Origin: Spirochaetales bacterium
GTDB taxonomy: Bacteria; Spirochaetota; Spirochaetia; SZUA-6; DRHE01
Length of the DNA stretch: 14,962 nt
NCBI GenBank assembly: GCA_016930895.1
Contig: JAFGFV010000059.1
Span: forward strand, 1-14,962
Reading direction: 5' to 3'
Shown one piece after another: positions 1 through 7,166 of the stretch. Position numbers and translations under genes: made by a program. The notes below the pieces were generated by a model. The model did not search any database, was not told the origin of the DNA, and saw nothing but the letters and a program-made list of their open reading frames with translations. Position 1 is the first letter of the stretch. Every line of letters starts with the position of its first letter.

Positions 1-45
1 ACAACCATTCTCCCGAAGATGCCTGGGCAGGTCGCCCCGCTTCAT
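1..45 (-). CDS. hicA: HicA-like mRNA interferase toxin, N-terminal fragment (cut by window edge)
   Basis: The minus strand opens with an ATG at 45-43 and reads MKRGDLPRHLRENGC to the window edge, 15 codons without a stop. This matches the start of HicA toxins, small dsRBD-fold mRNA interferases that begin with a MKR..L...L...GC pattern. The catalytic His lies beyond the window. The ATG overlaps the hicB stop as ATGA, so the pair is translationally coupled with the antitoxin gene first. The call rests on the short N-terminal match plus the hicB neighbour. Confidence 0.72.
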   Translation of the reverse strand, partial: MKRGDLPRHLRENGC

Positions 46-254
46 ACACTGAGGGGCTCTTCGCTGAAGTCCGTTGCGGCTGACCTGATTGCCTCTTCGC
101 GGTTCAGCTCTATGGCTTCCTTGAGGGTAACCTTGAGAGTCTCAATCAACTCTTCCCGGGTTCTCTCCTGGCAGTTGACCCCGGGGACTTCTTCGATCCA
201 ACCGATCCACCAGTCGCCGTCCTTCTTGGTGATCGCTGTATACGTATTGGCCAT
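42..254 (-). CDS. hicB: HicB-family antitoxin (short form)
   Basis: This is a 70-residue protein beginning MANTYTAITKKDGDWWIGWI, followed by EEVPGVNCQERTREELIETL. This is the partial RNase-H-like fold of HicB antitoxins: a beta strand with YTA, a W-G-W..E.PGV strand, then a helix with T.EEL...L. HicB proteins bind and neutralise HicA. Many HicB proteins carry a C-terminal HTH or ribbon-helix-helix DNA-binding domain. This one ends after the core fold, so it may lack its own DNA-binding part. The ATG at 254-252 is preceded by GAGG at 7 nt. The stop overlaps the hicA start by 4 nt. The order B then A is one of the two known arrangements. Confidence 0.85.
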   Translation of the reverse strand: MANTYTAITKKDGDWWIGWIEEVPGVNCQERTREELIETLKVTLKEAIELNREEAIRSAATDFSEEPLSV

Positions 255-404
255 TTCGTAACCTCGCGAAAGAGCCTTCAGTAGGAAGTATATCGCAAAT
301 CCTCGTGTGTGGGTGCGCCGCAGCGACCAGTCCCGCCAGGATTTTCCGCCACCTGCATCGGCCTGTCCCAGTTGCCAGCTGTCGTGTTCTTTTGCTGTGA
401 GTCC
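255..404. other. Intergenic gap between hicB and the radical SAM gene
   Basis: These 150 bp separate two same-strand (minus) genes. The only promoter-like sign seen is TATACT on the minus strand (288-293), 34 nt before the hicB start, which could be a -10 for the toxin-antitoxin pair. No good -35 lies 16-18 nt upstream of it. I saw no terminator hairpin with a T-run after the radical SAM stop. Confidence 0.3.
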
Positions 405-1694
405 CTATCTGCTCTTGAATCTCTCGATGAAGTAGCGTGCCGTCTTCTGCAGCTCTTCCGCGGAGTAGACCTTCTCGTGGAGACGGTTGTACGCTTGCTG
501 CAGTTCGGAAGGCGCAAAGTTCTGCGGAACGAAGGTCACTTCCGTGCAATTGTAGTGTGACCAGTCGAGATCCAACAGCCGGTCTTGGGCCTCCAAGTCC
601 GAACGCACCCGGCAGCCGGGATAGGGAGTCAGGATTGTAATCTGGGACGCGTAGAGACGGTTGTCGCAGATGAAGTCCCCCAGCCTCTTGATGCTTTCGG
701 GGGTCTCTTCGTCGAATCCCACGATAAAGGCCCCGAACACCCCTATACCCATCGATTGGATCTTCTGGATCAGGCTCGGGTACCGATGAACGTAGCGGTG
801 CTTGAAGCCGTGACGGTCGATCTGCCTCAGCGCCGGATCCAGAATCGTCTCGAATCCGATAAAAACCATGCTGCAGCCGCCATCTTTGAGCATGCGCAGC
901 AGCTCATCGTCCTCGGCCACGGAGATATCGGTTTGCAGGAAATAGCGAACGTCGAGCCCTTTCAGCTCGCGGAACAGATCGAGGGAGTACTTCCGGTTGA
1001 TGATGAGGTTGTCATCGGCAAAACTCACGTTCGGGTGTTTCCACACCCTCTTGATGGATTCGACGTCCTGCAAGACGTGGTCGATCGGGCGGTAACGCAC
1101 CTTCCTGCCAAACACGCTCGATGCCACGCAGAAGCTGCAATCGTGAGGGCAACCCCGGGTCGCCTGAACCCAGGCCAGGTTGTACCGCTCGGGATGCAGG
1201 AGATCGTACCGGGCGGCCGGCACCGTGGCGAGATCTACCGGCCCCTGGCTGCGGTAGACAGGTCTGAGCCCGCCACTGCGCACATCCCGAAGGATCTCAG
1301 GCCACGTATTCTCCCCTTCCCCCACCGCGACAGACCGGAAATGCCGCCCTGCCTCTTCCGGAAGGACCGTCGCGTGAATCCCCCCGAGCACCGCAGTTAC
1401 GCCTCGCCGGGCGAACTGCCTTCCTATCTCGTACGCTCGTTCTGCCTGCTGCGTGTTGGCCGTCACCGCGACCAGCGCGTACTCCCCATCGAAGTCCACG
1501 GTATCGTGTTCCTCGTCGATGAGCTCGACGTCCCACTCCGAGGGGGTCAACGCTGCCAGGTTGAGCAGGGACAGACCGAACCCCGTGTACGCCCGACGAT
1601 AGCTCTTCGTGTTGATGAGTTCGTCCAGGATGCGGGCAAATCCCGGGTCCGTGGTCTGAGAACCCTTGGGGTTAATGAAGGCGATCCGTTTCAG
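405..1694 (-). CDS. Radical SAM protein with N-terminal cobalamin-binding-type domain (start codon abnormal)
   Basis: Read from the CTG at 1694 this is about 429 residues. The first ~150 residues resemble the Rossmann-like B12-binding domain of the BchE/P-methylase type, with KRIAFINPKG at the N-terminus and GGIHATVLPEEA near residue 105. The radical SAM core follows, with CPHDCSFC (Cys 182, 186, 189) as the CxxxCxxC ligands of the 4Fe-4S cluster that cleaves S-adenosylmethionine. The DxHxxG cobalamin-ligating motif is not evident. The substrate is unknown; the family includes methylases, cyclases and hopanoid or bacteriochlorophyll enzymes. The start is odd. The only accepted start codon in frame is a TTG at 1550, which would cut off about 48 family-like residues. 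The frame stays open up to a TAG at 1703-1701, so I place the start at CTG 1694 or ACG 1697, both non-standard. GGGAG (1710-1706) lies 8 nt before the ACG. Confidence 0.82.
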   Translation of the reverse strand: MKRIAFINPKGSQTTDPGFARILDELINTKSYRRAYTGFGLSLLNLAALTPSEWDVELIDEEHDTVDFDGEYALVAVTANTQQAERAYEIGRQFARRGVTAVLGGIHATVLPEEAGRHFRSVAVGEGENTWPEILRDVRSGGLRPVYRSQGPVDLATVPAARYDLLHPERYNLAWVQATRGCPHDCSFCVASSVFGRKVRYRPIDHVLQDVESIKRVWKHPNVSFADDNLIINRKYSLDLFRELKGLDVRYFLQTDISVAEDDELLRMLKDGGCSMVFIGFETILDPALRQIDRHGFKHRYVHRYPSLIQKIQSMGIGVFGAFIVGFDEETPESIKRLGDFICDNRLYASQITILTPYPGCRVRSDLEAQDRLLDLDWSHYNCTEVTFVPQNFAPSELQQAYNRLHEKVYSAEELQKTARYFIERFKSR

Positions 1695-1712
1695 CGTGGC
1701 CTAGTCTCCCAT

Positions 1713-2011
1713 TTAACGAGGATACTATTGCCTGATAACGGTCCCCAAGGCAAGGGCACGCTCTCCGGGCTCGCTGCCGCCGTCCCGCAAAGCTCACTAT
1801 CAGCCCCCGGGCTTCTCGCTTCCCGCAGGCTCATCCCGACCCCCCTCAACCTCTGTCGACGAGCCGCAACGGTTTCGTGCCAGTAATTCCAGAATGAGAA
1901 AAGAAATGCTGCATCTCTTGGCCACCGCACACGCTTTCGTTGAGCCGGATCACGGTGTCCTCTATTCACCCAATTGCCTTCACCGAAAAGAGATACTGTG
2001 GGGCGTCCCGT
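1713..2011. other. Divergent intergenic region between radical SAM gene and lnt
   Basis: About 300 bp without a convincing gene lie between two divergently transcribed genes. It should hold the promoter of the minus-strand radical SAM gene, but I saw no clear -35/-10 pair for it. A short AT-richer patch (about 1885-1915) interrupts GC-rich flanks. Weak frames run through the stretch, including the in-frame extension of lnt to a TTG at 1940, but they show no family-like sequence. An activator of the sigma-54 promoter at 2012 might bind here. I found no clear palindrome to nominate. Confidence 0.4.
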
Positions 2012-2027
2012 TGGCACGACCCTTGCA
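2012..2027 (+). promoter_or_regulatory. Sigma-54 (RpoN) -24/-12 promoter for lnt
   Basis: The sequence TGGCACGACCCTTGCA matches the sigma-54 consensus TGGCAC-N5-TTGCA with exact spacing: GG of the -24 element at 2013-2014 and GC of the -12 element at 2025-2026. The predicted transcript start is about 2038, one or two bases before the ATG-ATG pair at 2039-2044, which would make the mRNA leaderless or nearly so. Sigma-54 promoters need an enhancer-binding activator. None is encoded in the window. Confidence 0.6.
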
Positions 2028-2038
2028 TTTCTCGTGGC

Positions 2039-4852
2039 ATGATGGAAACCGAAACGACTGACACTCCGAGAATCGAACGCGCAACCGACCCGGCCGGAAA
2101 GCGCAGGACCCTGCTGTTTGGGGCGGCCGCGGCCGCCGTCGCCGCCGTGGAGCTCGTGCTCTGCTTTGCCGGTCCCATGGCGTTCACGCGCAAACCCCGG
2201 TTGCTCGTGTTCCCTCCGTTCACGAGCCAGATCGCCGACGCAGAGATGGTCCAGCTCACCTCCTTCCTGGAACGTCAGCTCGCCCTCAGTAACTCCTACT
2301 CGGTCGTGAGCCGGAGTTTCCTGGAGGAGCATTCCATCCGCACCACCGGGGGGTTCGACCGCAGCCGCCTGGAGCCCGCCGACTACGACGAAGCCCTCGC
2401 CGCCGCCCGGCATCTGGAACTGGAGCGCTTTGCCGTCGCGAGCCTCTACACCTACGGCGGACGTTGCGAGCTGTCCGTGTCCATCCGGGACACCGCCAGC
2501 GCAGAGATCGTGCAGTCCGGTCACTTCATCGCCCGGGACCTGCCGGGGCTGCTGCAAGGCCTGGGTGCCGACGGGCAGGAGCTCAAGATCCACGAGGCCC
2601 TCGCCACGACGACCAGGGGAATCGGCTTCACCGACCACCTGGTCCTTGCGCTCTTTGCCCTGGAGTTGACCTTCGGGCTGCTCGTGCTCGCGGGGCGCAG
2701 GCCCCGCGCCCTCGCGGAGATCGCCTGGGCTGCCGCGCTCGTGCTGTTCGTGTTCGCCTTTATCTTCGCCAAGAGCGCCAACATGGACTACGTGCAGCGA
2801 TTCATCGCCACCAAGGGTCAGCTGCGCCTGGCCCAGAGCACCGCCCTCGAGCAGCTACACGCCGGGATGCGCTTCGGCCCGGTGCTGCTGCTGAATGCCG
2901 GCTTCGTGATCTGGTGCATCCTCGACTCTCGACGGCGGAAAGGGCGCTCCGCGGGCACTCACTGGGTTGCCCGCGTGATCACCCCCTGGGCCCCTTTCTG
3001 GACCGCCCTCTCCGCCGCTCTCTACGCCTTCTCCTTCCCGTCCTTCCTGAGCCTGGAGGGCCTGGCCCCCCTGGCCTGGTTCAGCCTGGTTCCACTCCTC
3101 CTGGTCCTGGTCACGGTCAGGCCGGCCATGGGGCTGTTCTACGGCGTCCTGTTCGGCACCCTGCAGGCGCTCCTGATCAACTACTGGCACGGCACCTACG
3201 ACTACGTGACCCTGCACATGATCACGATCGTCTTCGTGGTGGAGTACCTCGCGTTCATGGCAGCCCTGGTCATGCTGATCAGGGCCGGCGGTCGGTGGGG
3301 CTTCCTGATCGTACCCGCCCTGTGGACCCTGTTCGACTACCTGCGTTCCAGCGGAGTGACCGGCTACCCCTGGGGTCTCATCGGCACGAGCCAGTATCGC
3401 TTCCTGCCCTTCATCCAGATTGCCTCGCTTACCGGCGTCTGGGGACTGGGCTTCCTCGTGATCCTGATCAATGCCGCCATCGCCTGGAGCCTCGCAGCCC
3501 CCGTGCGCGGATGGAGCTGGTCCACCGGCGGCGCGGGCCGGGCGGCACACCTGCTCCACCGCCTGCGCTTCTGGGCCGAACGCGCGCGCCACCTGGCTCC
3601 GGTCGGCATCGCCGGCGCGGTCATGAGCCTGGCCTTAATCGCCGGCCTCGTCATCCTGCACCGGGTGGAGCACCGCCTGTACGGGGGCGATACCCCGCGA
3701 GCCACCATCATCCTGCTTCAGCAGAATACCGACCCCCGCAAGCACGAGTATCGGGAGAACTTCATCAAGATCCTGAACCTGACCCGGGAGGCCGTGGCCA
3801 CCCTCGACAGCCCGCCGGACCTGGTTGTCTGGCCCGAAGGAGGGTTCAAGCTCGACCTGCGGTACTGGTCCGAGGAGGTTCGTCGCGGCTCCTACTGGGG
3901 ACGAGTGGTGCAGGAGTTCACCGATTCCCAGCGGGCGCTGGGCAGCTGGCTCCTGACCGGCACCCAGGACCACGGCACGGTGAGGGCCGCCGACGGAAAG
4001 ACCGAGCGGGTCAACTACAACTCTTCCGTGCTCCTCGATCCCTACGGCAACATCCGGCGCTTCTATCACAAGATCCACCTGGTGCCGTTTTCCGAGTATT
4101 TCCCCCTGGACAAGGAGAAGTTCGCCACGCTGTACGGGACGTTCAAGACCTTCGAAATCTCCAACTGGGGCGTCGGGGACGAGCGGGTCGTCTTTGACCA
4201 CGCGCGGATGCGTTTCTTCACCCCCATCTGCTTCGAGGACGTGTTTTCCGATCACGCCCGGCGCTTCGTCCTTCAGGGGGTGGACCTGATCATCAACATG
4301 AGCAACGACTACTGGTCCCTGTCGCCGGTGGAGGGCAGGCAGCACGGCATCCTAGCCCTGTTCAGGGCCGTGGAGAACCAGCGGCCCCTGCTGCGCAGCA
4401 CCTCCTCGGGGTACACGGTCTACGTGGATGCCGCGGGCAGGATCCAGCCCGGCGCCCCGCAGCCGTACACGGAAGGCTACACCATCGCCCGGGTGCCGCT
4501 ACCCGAGCGCCACCTGACTCTCTACACGCGCTGGGGGGACTGGTTTCCGCTGGCCTGTGCCGCGGCGGTGCCGCTTCTCGTGGCCTTCGCGGTGCTCGAG
4601 CGGCGCACCCGAGCACGCCGGGTCGCCGGCAGCCGCCGTGCCCCCCGCAGTCGGCGGCGCCCTCGGGGCGTCATCGGGAAGCTGGCCCCGGCGACCGGGG
4701 GAGGCGTGCGCATCCAGTTCTGCCTCGACGGCGAGCCCACGTCCCGATTCCCGGACCCCGCTGAGCCTTTCGGGACCCGCCCTGGCGTGGGCGCTACCAG
4801 ACCGTGTAGCCCCCGTCGATCACGACGGTGGACCCGGTCATGTAGTTGCTGA
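2039..4852 (+). CDS. lnt: Apolipoprotein N-acyltransferase with large N-terminal TolB-N/CsgG-like extension
   Basis: Lnt transfers a fatty acid from phospholipid to the N-terminal Cys of lipoproteins in the inner membrane. From the ATG at 2039 the protein has 937 residues, against about 510 in E. coli. The Lnt part begins near residue 313 with several membrane helices and continues into a nitrilase-type CN-hydrolase domain. The catalytic triad is visible: Glu600 in VVWPEGG, Lys678 in FYHKIHLVPFSEYFP and Cys731 in PICFEDVF. A last membrane helix (about residues 835-854) follows. The extra N-terminal part has a membrane helix (about 20-42), then a soluble domain (PRLLVFPPF, SYSVVSRSFLEE, later VSIRDTASAEIV) like TolB-N/CsgG/FlgO proteins, then further helices. 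A basic, low-complexity tail of about 80 residues overlaps the convergent SDR gene. The start was chosen because the sequence before it is not family-like and a sigma-54 promoter lies directly upstream. A TTG at 1940 is the alternative. Confidence 0.9.
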   Translation: MMETETTDTPRIERATDPAGKRRTLLFGAAAAAVAAVELVLCFAGPMAFTRKPRLLVFPPFTSQIADAEMVQLTSFLERQLALSNSYSVVSRSFLEEHSIRTTGGFDRSRLEPADYDEALAAARHLELERFAVASLYTYGGRCELSVSIRDTASAEIVQSGHFIARDLPGLLQGLGADGQELKIHEALATTTRGIGFTDHLVLALFALELTFGLLVLAGRRPRALAEIAWAAALVLFVFAFIFAKSANMDYVQRFIATKGQLRLAQSTALEQLHAGMRFGPVLLLNAGFVIWCILDSRRRKGRSAGTHWVARVITPWAPFWTALSAALYAFSFPSFLSLEGLAPLAWFSLVPLLLVLVTVRPAMGLFYGVLFGTLQALLINYWHGTYDYVTLHMITIVFVVEYLAFMAALVMLIRAGGRWGFLIVPALWTLFDYLRSSGVTGYPWGLIGTSQYRFLPFIQIASLTGVWGLGFLVILINAAIAWSLAAPVRGWSWSTGGAGRAAHLLHRLRFWAERARHLAPVGIAGAVMSLALIAGLVILHRVEHRLYGGDTPRATIILLQQNTDPRKHEYRENFIKILNLTREAVATLDSPPDLVVWPEGGFKLDLRYWSEEVRRGSYWGRVVQEFTDSQRALGSWLLTGTQDHGTVRAADGKTERVNYNSSVLLDPYGNIRRFYHKIHLVPFSEYFPLDKEKFATLYGTFKTFEISNWGVGDERVVFDHARMRFFTPICFEDVFSDHARRFVLQGVDLIINMSNDYWSLSPVEGRQHGILALFRAVENQRPLLRSTSSGYTVYVDAAGRIQPGAPQPYTEGYTIARVPLPERHLTLYTRWGDWFPLACAAAVPLLVAFAVLERRTRARRVAGSRRAPRSRRRPRGVIGKLAPATGGGVRIQFCLDGEPTSRFPDPAEPFGTRPGVGATRPCSPRRSRRWTRSCSC

Positions 4853-5573
4853 CGTCCGAGGCCAGCACGGCCACCAGGGCGGCCAGTTCCTCGATGTCGC
4901 CCAGCCGGCCGAGAGGGATCAGATCCAGCACCTTCCGGTGAATCTCCGGGTTGCTGTCGAACCAGCGCCTGTTGGGGGCCGTGCCGTAGTAGCCCGGGGC
5001 CAGGGCAATGACGTTGATCCCGTGCGGGGCCCACTCGGCGGCCAGGGCCTTGGTCAGTCCGACCACCGCGGACTTGGACACGTCGTAGGAGCCGCCGTGA
5101 AAATGCCTGTTGATGATCGAGCCGGAGATGGAGGCCACGTTGATGATCTTGCCCTTCTTTCGGGGAATCATGGCCTTGCCGACCTCCCGGGCGCAGAGAA
5201 AGTACCCGGTCACGTTGGTGTCCATGACCCGCGACCAGCTTTCCAGCGGGGTTTCCTCCGGCGGCAGGTTGTGGCGCTCGCTGGCGGCGTTGTTGACCAG
5301 GACGTCGATGCGGCCGAAGCGCTCGACCGCCCGGCGCACCATGGCCTCCACCTGCTCCTCGCGGGTAACGTCCGCCTCCACCTCCAGGGCCTCCCGGCCG
5401 TGAGCGCGAACCTGTTCGGCGGTCTGCTCCAGTTCCCCTCCGTGCCGCGAGGTGATGACCAGCTCCGCGCCCGCCTCTGCCAGGGCCGAGGCAAAGCCCT
5501 GCCCCAGACCGCGGCTCGCCCCGGTCACGATCGCCACCCGATCTTCCAGTGACAGCAGCTTTCCCAGGCTCAC
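4794..5573 (-). CDS. Short-chain dehydrogenase/reductase SDR-1 (gluconate dehydrogenase-like)
   Basis: A classical SDR of 259 residues. It shows TGASRGLG (17-24, nucleotide binding), an Arg at the end of beta-2 (TSR, residue 43) that favours NADP(H), NNAA (94-97), Asn120 in DTNVTGYF, Ser148 in NVASISG and Tyr163/Lys167 in YDVSK. The Ser-Tyr spacing is two residues longer than in SDR-2 and SDR-3. The end VIDGGYTVW is typical. It most resembles gluconate 5-dehydrogenase or 2-deoxy-gluconate 3-dehydrogenase (KduD) type enzymes, so a sugar acid or keto-sugar is a reasonable substrate guess. The start is a GTG at 5573 with AGGAGG (5579-5584) 5 nt upstream. The frame runs further up to 5987 but that part is antisense-like and overlaps the cyclase gene. 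It is the last gene of the operon, and its 3' end overlaps the tail of lnt. Confidence 0.9.
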   Translation of the reverse strand: MSLGKLLSLEDRVAIVTGASRGLGQGFASALAEAGAELVITSRHGGELEQTAEQVRAHGREALEVEADVTREEQVEAMVRRAVERFGRIDVLVNNAASERHNLPPEETPLESWSRVMDTNVTGYFLCAREVGKAMIPRKKGKIINVASISGSIINRHFHGGSYDVSKSAVVGLTKALAAEWAPHGINVIALAPGYYGTAPNRRWFDSNPEIHRKVLDLIPLGRLGDIEELAALVAVLASDVSNYMTGSTVVIDGGYTVW

Positions 5574-5578
5574 GGCAG

Positions 5579-5584
5579 CCTCCT
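5579..5584 (-). promoter_or_regulatory. Shine-Dalgarno site fixing the GTG start of SDR-1
   Basis: AGGAGG on the minus strand lies 5 nt before GTG 5573. It decides the start of SDR-1 against longer in-frame candidates inside the cyclase gene. Confidence 0.75.
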
Positions 5585-5643
5585 TCTCGACCCACGGTAT
5601 GTTCGCCCCAGGTCGACGCCGGAGGGACCCGGGCGGCGCCGCA

Positions 5644-5659
5644 GGGACCGGACGGTCCC
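5644..5659 (-). other. Intercistronic hairpin after the cyclase gene
   Basis: A perfect inverted repeat GGGACCG-GA-CGGTCCC lies 6 nt beyond the cyclase stop. It has no T-run, so it is more likely an mRNA-stabilising or processing element between cyclase and SDR-1 than an intrinsic terminator. Confidence 0.4.
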
Positions 5660-5665
5660 CGCCGC

Positions 5666-6349
5666 TCAGGCCTCTTCTTCCCACACCGCCCGGACGGGGG
5701 CCCCGCACATCCCCTCCGCCGACAGCGGCAGGGCGTAGAGCATCCCCCGATCCTGGCGCGTCTTGTCCAGGTTGACCAGCGGGGCGAGCAGCAGTGCTCC
5801 CGTCTTGAACAGCAGGCCGAGAAGCCCCCCCTTCTCCTCCACCGCGTCCTCGGACCACGAGCTTTCGATGCAGGTCACGTCGAACCCGCAGATCGCCGGC
5901 TCGTGCTCGAGCAGCCACTCCACCGCGCTGCGACTGAAGTTGGGACACTGCAGGACGAACCCGGGCGTGTTCCAGCGGGAGCCCCACCCGGTGTCCACGA
6001 TCAGGGCTTCCCCCTTGCCGATCTGCGGGGCGTGGGCCGCCAGCAGCTCCGCCTGGATCAGGGCCTTCTCGCCCTGCCTGGGCAGCCGTATGATCGTGGC
6101 CGGCTTGATGTAGTCCTCCACGCTGTAGTCATCCAGATTCCGGGCATCCTCGAGGATATGCGCGCCGGCCTCCAGGTAGGTTCCGGAGATGCTCGCCGCG
6201 CTCACCTTGGAGGCGAAAAACCCATCCCTGGCCACGGTGGCGACCGTCTCGATCTCCACCTCCGGGATGATGGTCTCCAGCCCGGGAAGCTCCCGGTACG
6301 ACCACAGGCCGTTCTCCAGCTTCCCGCTCAGATCCACGTACCTTTTCAT
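5666..6349 (-). CDS. Cyclase family protein (kynurenine formamidase-like) with altered metal motif
   Basis: This 227-residue protein belongs to the cyclase/KynB fold. It shows DLSGKLENG at the N-terminus, a variant of the signature motif at 54-64, VDTGWGSRWNTPGF near 117-130, and FSRSAVEWL...GFDVTCIESSW. Family members hydrolyse N-formylkynurenine or cyclic amides and lactones using one or two metal ions. The canonical signature HxGTHxDAPxH reads ISGTYLEAGAH here, so the two early His ligands are Ile54 and Tyr58, Asp is Glu60, and only the last His (64) remains. Metal binding is therefore altered or lost. The ATG at 6349 has AGGAGG 5 nt upstream. It sits third in the operon, between SDR-2 and SDR-1. 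A ring-opening or dehydration step on a sugar-derived compound is only a guess. Confidence 0.85.
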   Translation of the reverse strand: MKRYVDLSGKLENGLWSYRELPGLETIIPEVEIETVATVARDGFFASKVSAASISGTYLEAGAHILEDARNLDDYSVEDYIKPATIIRLPRQGEKALIQAELLAAHAPQIGKGEALIVDTGWGSRWNTPGFVLQCPNFSRSAVEWLLEHEPAICGFDVTCIESSWSEDAVEEKGGLLGLLFKTGALLLAPLVNLDKTRQDRGMLYALPLSAEGMCGAPVRAVWEEEA

Positions 6350-6401
6350 CGCGTCCTCCTTGCCTTGGCGCGTTGTGTTTGCCGTGCCGTCTCGGCCCCC
6401 C

Positions 6402-7166
6402 CTACTTGGCTGTGTAGCCGCCGTCCACCGGCAGCACCGCCCCGGTCACGAACGAGGCCTCCTCGGAAGCCAGGAACAGCACCGCCGCGGCGATCTCTTC
6501 GGGCCGGGCGAAGCGCCCGAGCGGGTGCCGCGCGGCGATCGTGCGCCGGGTCGCCTCCGGGTCCGCCTCCGCCTCGAACAGCCGCTCGACCAGGGGAGTC
6601 AGGGTCGTGCCCGGACAGATGCAGTTGACCCGAATGTTGAAGGGGGCGTAGTCCACGGCCATCTGCCGGGTCATTTGGACCACCCCGCCCTTGGAAGTGC
6701 AGTAGGCGGCATAGGCCGGCCAGCCCAGCAGCCCGGAGATCGAAGAGGTATTGACCACCGCCCCGCTTCGCTGCCGCATCATCACCGGCAGCACGGCCCT
6801 GCAGAGCAGGAACACCCCCTTCAGGTTCACCGCCATGACCCGGTCCCAGTCCTCCTCGGTGACTTCGTGCAGGCGACCGCTGTGCTCGATGCCGGCGTTG
6901 TTGAACAGCACGTCGATGCGGCCGAAACGTTCCTCCACCGCCCGCGCGGCCCCGTCGATCGCCTCCGAGCGGGCCACGTCCAGCTCCAGGAACACGGCGC
7001 TGCCCCCACCGCTCTCGATGCCCTGGACCGTCCGCTGCCCTTCCGCCGCGTCCCGGTCCAGCACCGCGACCCCGGCCCCCTCACGGGCAAACGCCTCGGC
7101 CGCAGCCCGGCCGATCCCGGAAGCCCCGCCGGTCACCACGGCCACCCGACCTTCGAACCGCCTCAC
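6402..7166 (-). CDS. Short-chain dehydrogenase/reductase SDR-2
   Basis: A 254-residue classical SDR with TGGASGIG (12-19), Asp37 at the end of beta-2 (VAVLDRD), which indicates NAD(H) preference, NNAG (89-92), Asn114 in AVNLKG, and the catalytic Ser142, Tyr155 and Lys159 (YCTSK). It ends with PVDGGYTAK. The start is GTG 7166, overlapping the SDR-3 stop as GTGA, with GGGAGGG about 7 nt upstream; the two genes are translationally coupled. It is clearly a paralogue of SDR-3: both share NLKG, the PxMM segment, RVNCICPG and EEASFxTG. The substrate is unknown; a polyol, sugar acid or hydroxyacid is plausible from the family. Confidence 0.92.
   Translation of the reverse strand: MRRFEGRVAVVTGGASGIGRAAAEAFAREGAGVAVLDRDAAEGQRTVQGIESGGGSAVFLELDVARSEAIDGAARAVEERFGRIDVLFNNAGIEHSGRLHEVTEEDWDRVMAVNLKGVFLLCRAVLPVMMRQRSGAVVNTSSISGLLGWPAYAAYCTSKGGVVQMTRQMAVDYAPFNIRVNCICPGTTLTPLVERLFEAEADPEATRRTIAARHPLGRFARPEEIAAAVLFLASEEASFVTGAVLPVDGGYTAK

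Noticed and set aside
1865..1882. Minus-strand sigma-54-like TGGCAC...TTGC upstream of the radical SAM gene
   Set aside because: The two half elements are 7 nt apart instead of 5, which sigma-54 does not tolerate.
585..1886. Long open frame on the plus strand (433 codons)
   Set aside because: It is antisense to the radical SAM gene, which has clear family motifs; the frame itself has no recognisable domain and is typical of GC-rich shadow frames.
2464..4197. Long plus-strand frame of 577 codons inside lnt
   Set aside because: It is an Arg/Pro/Gly/His-rich product in the +1/+2 frame of lnt, while lnt shows the full catalytic triad in its own frame.
5574..5987. Upstream extension of SDR-1 into the cyclase gene
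   Set aside because: The extension is out of frame with the well-supported cyclase and lacks family similarity; the GTG at 5573 has a strong Shine-Dalgarno.
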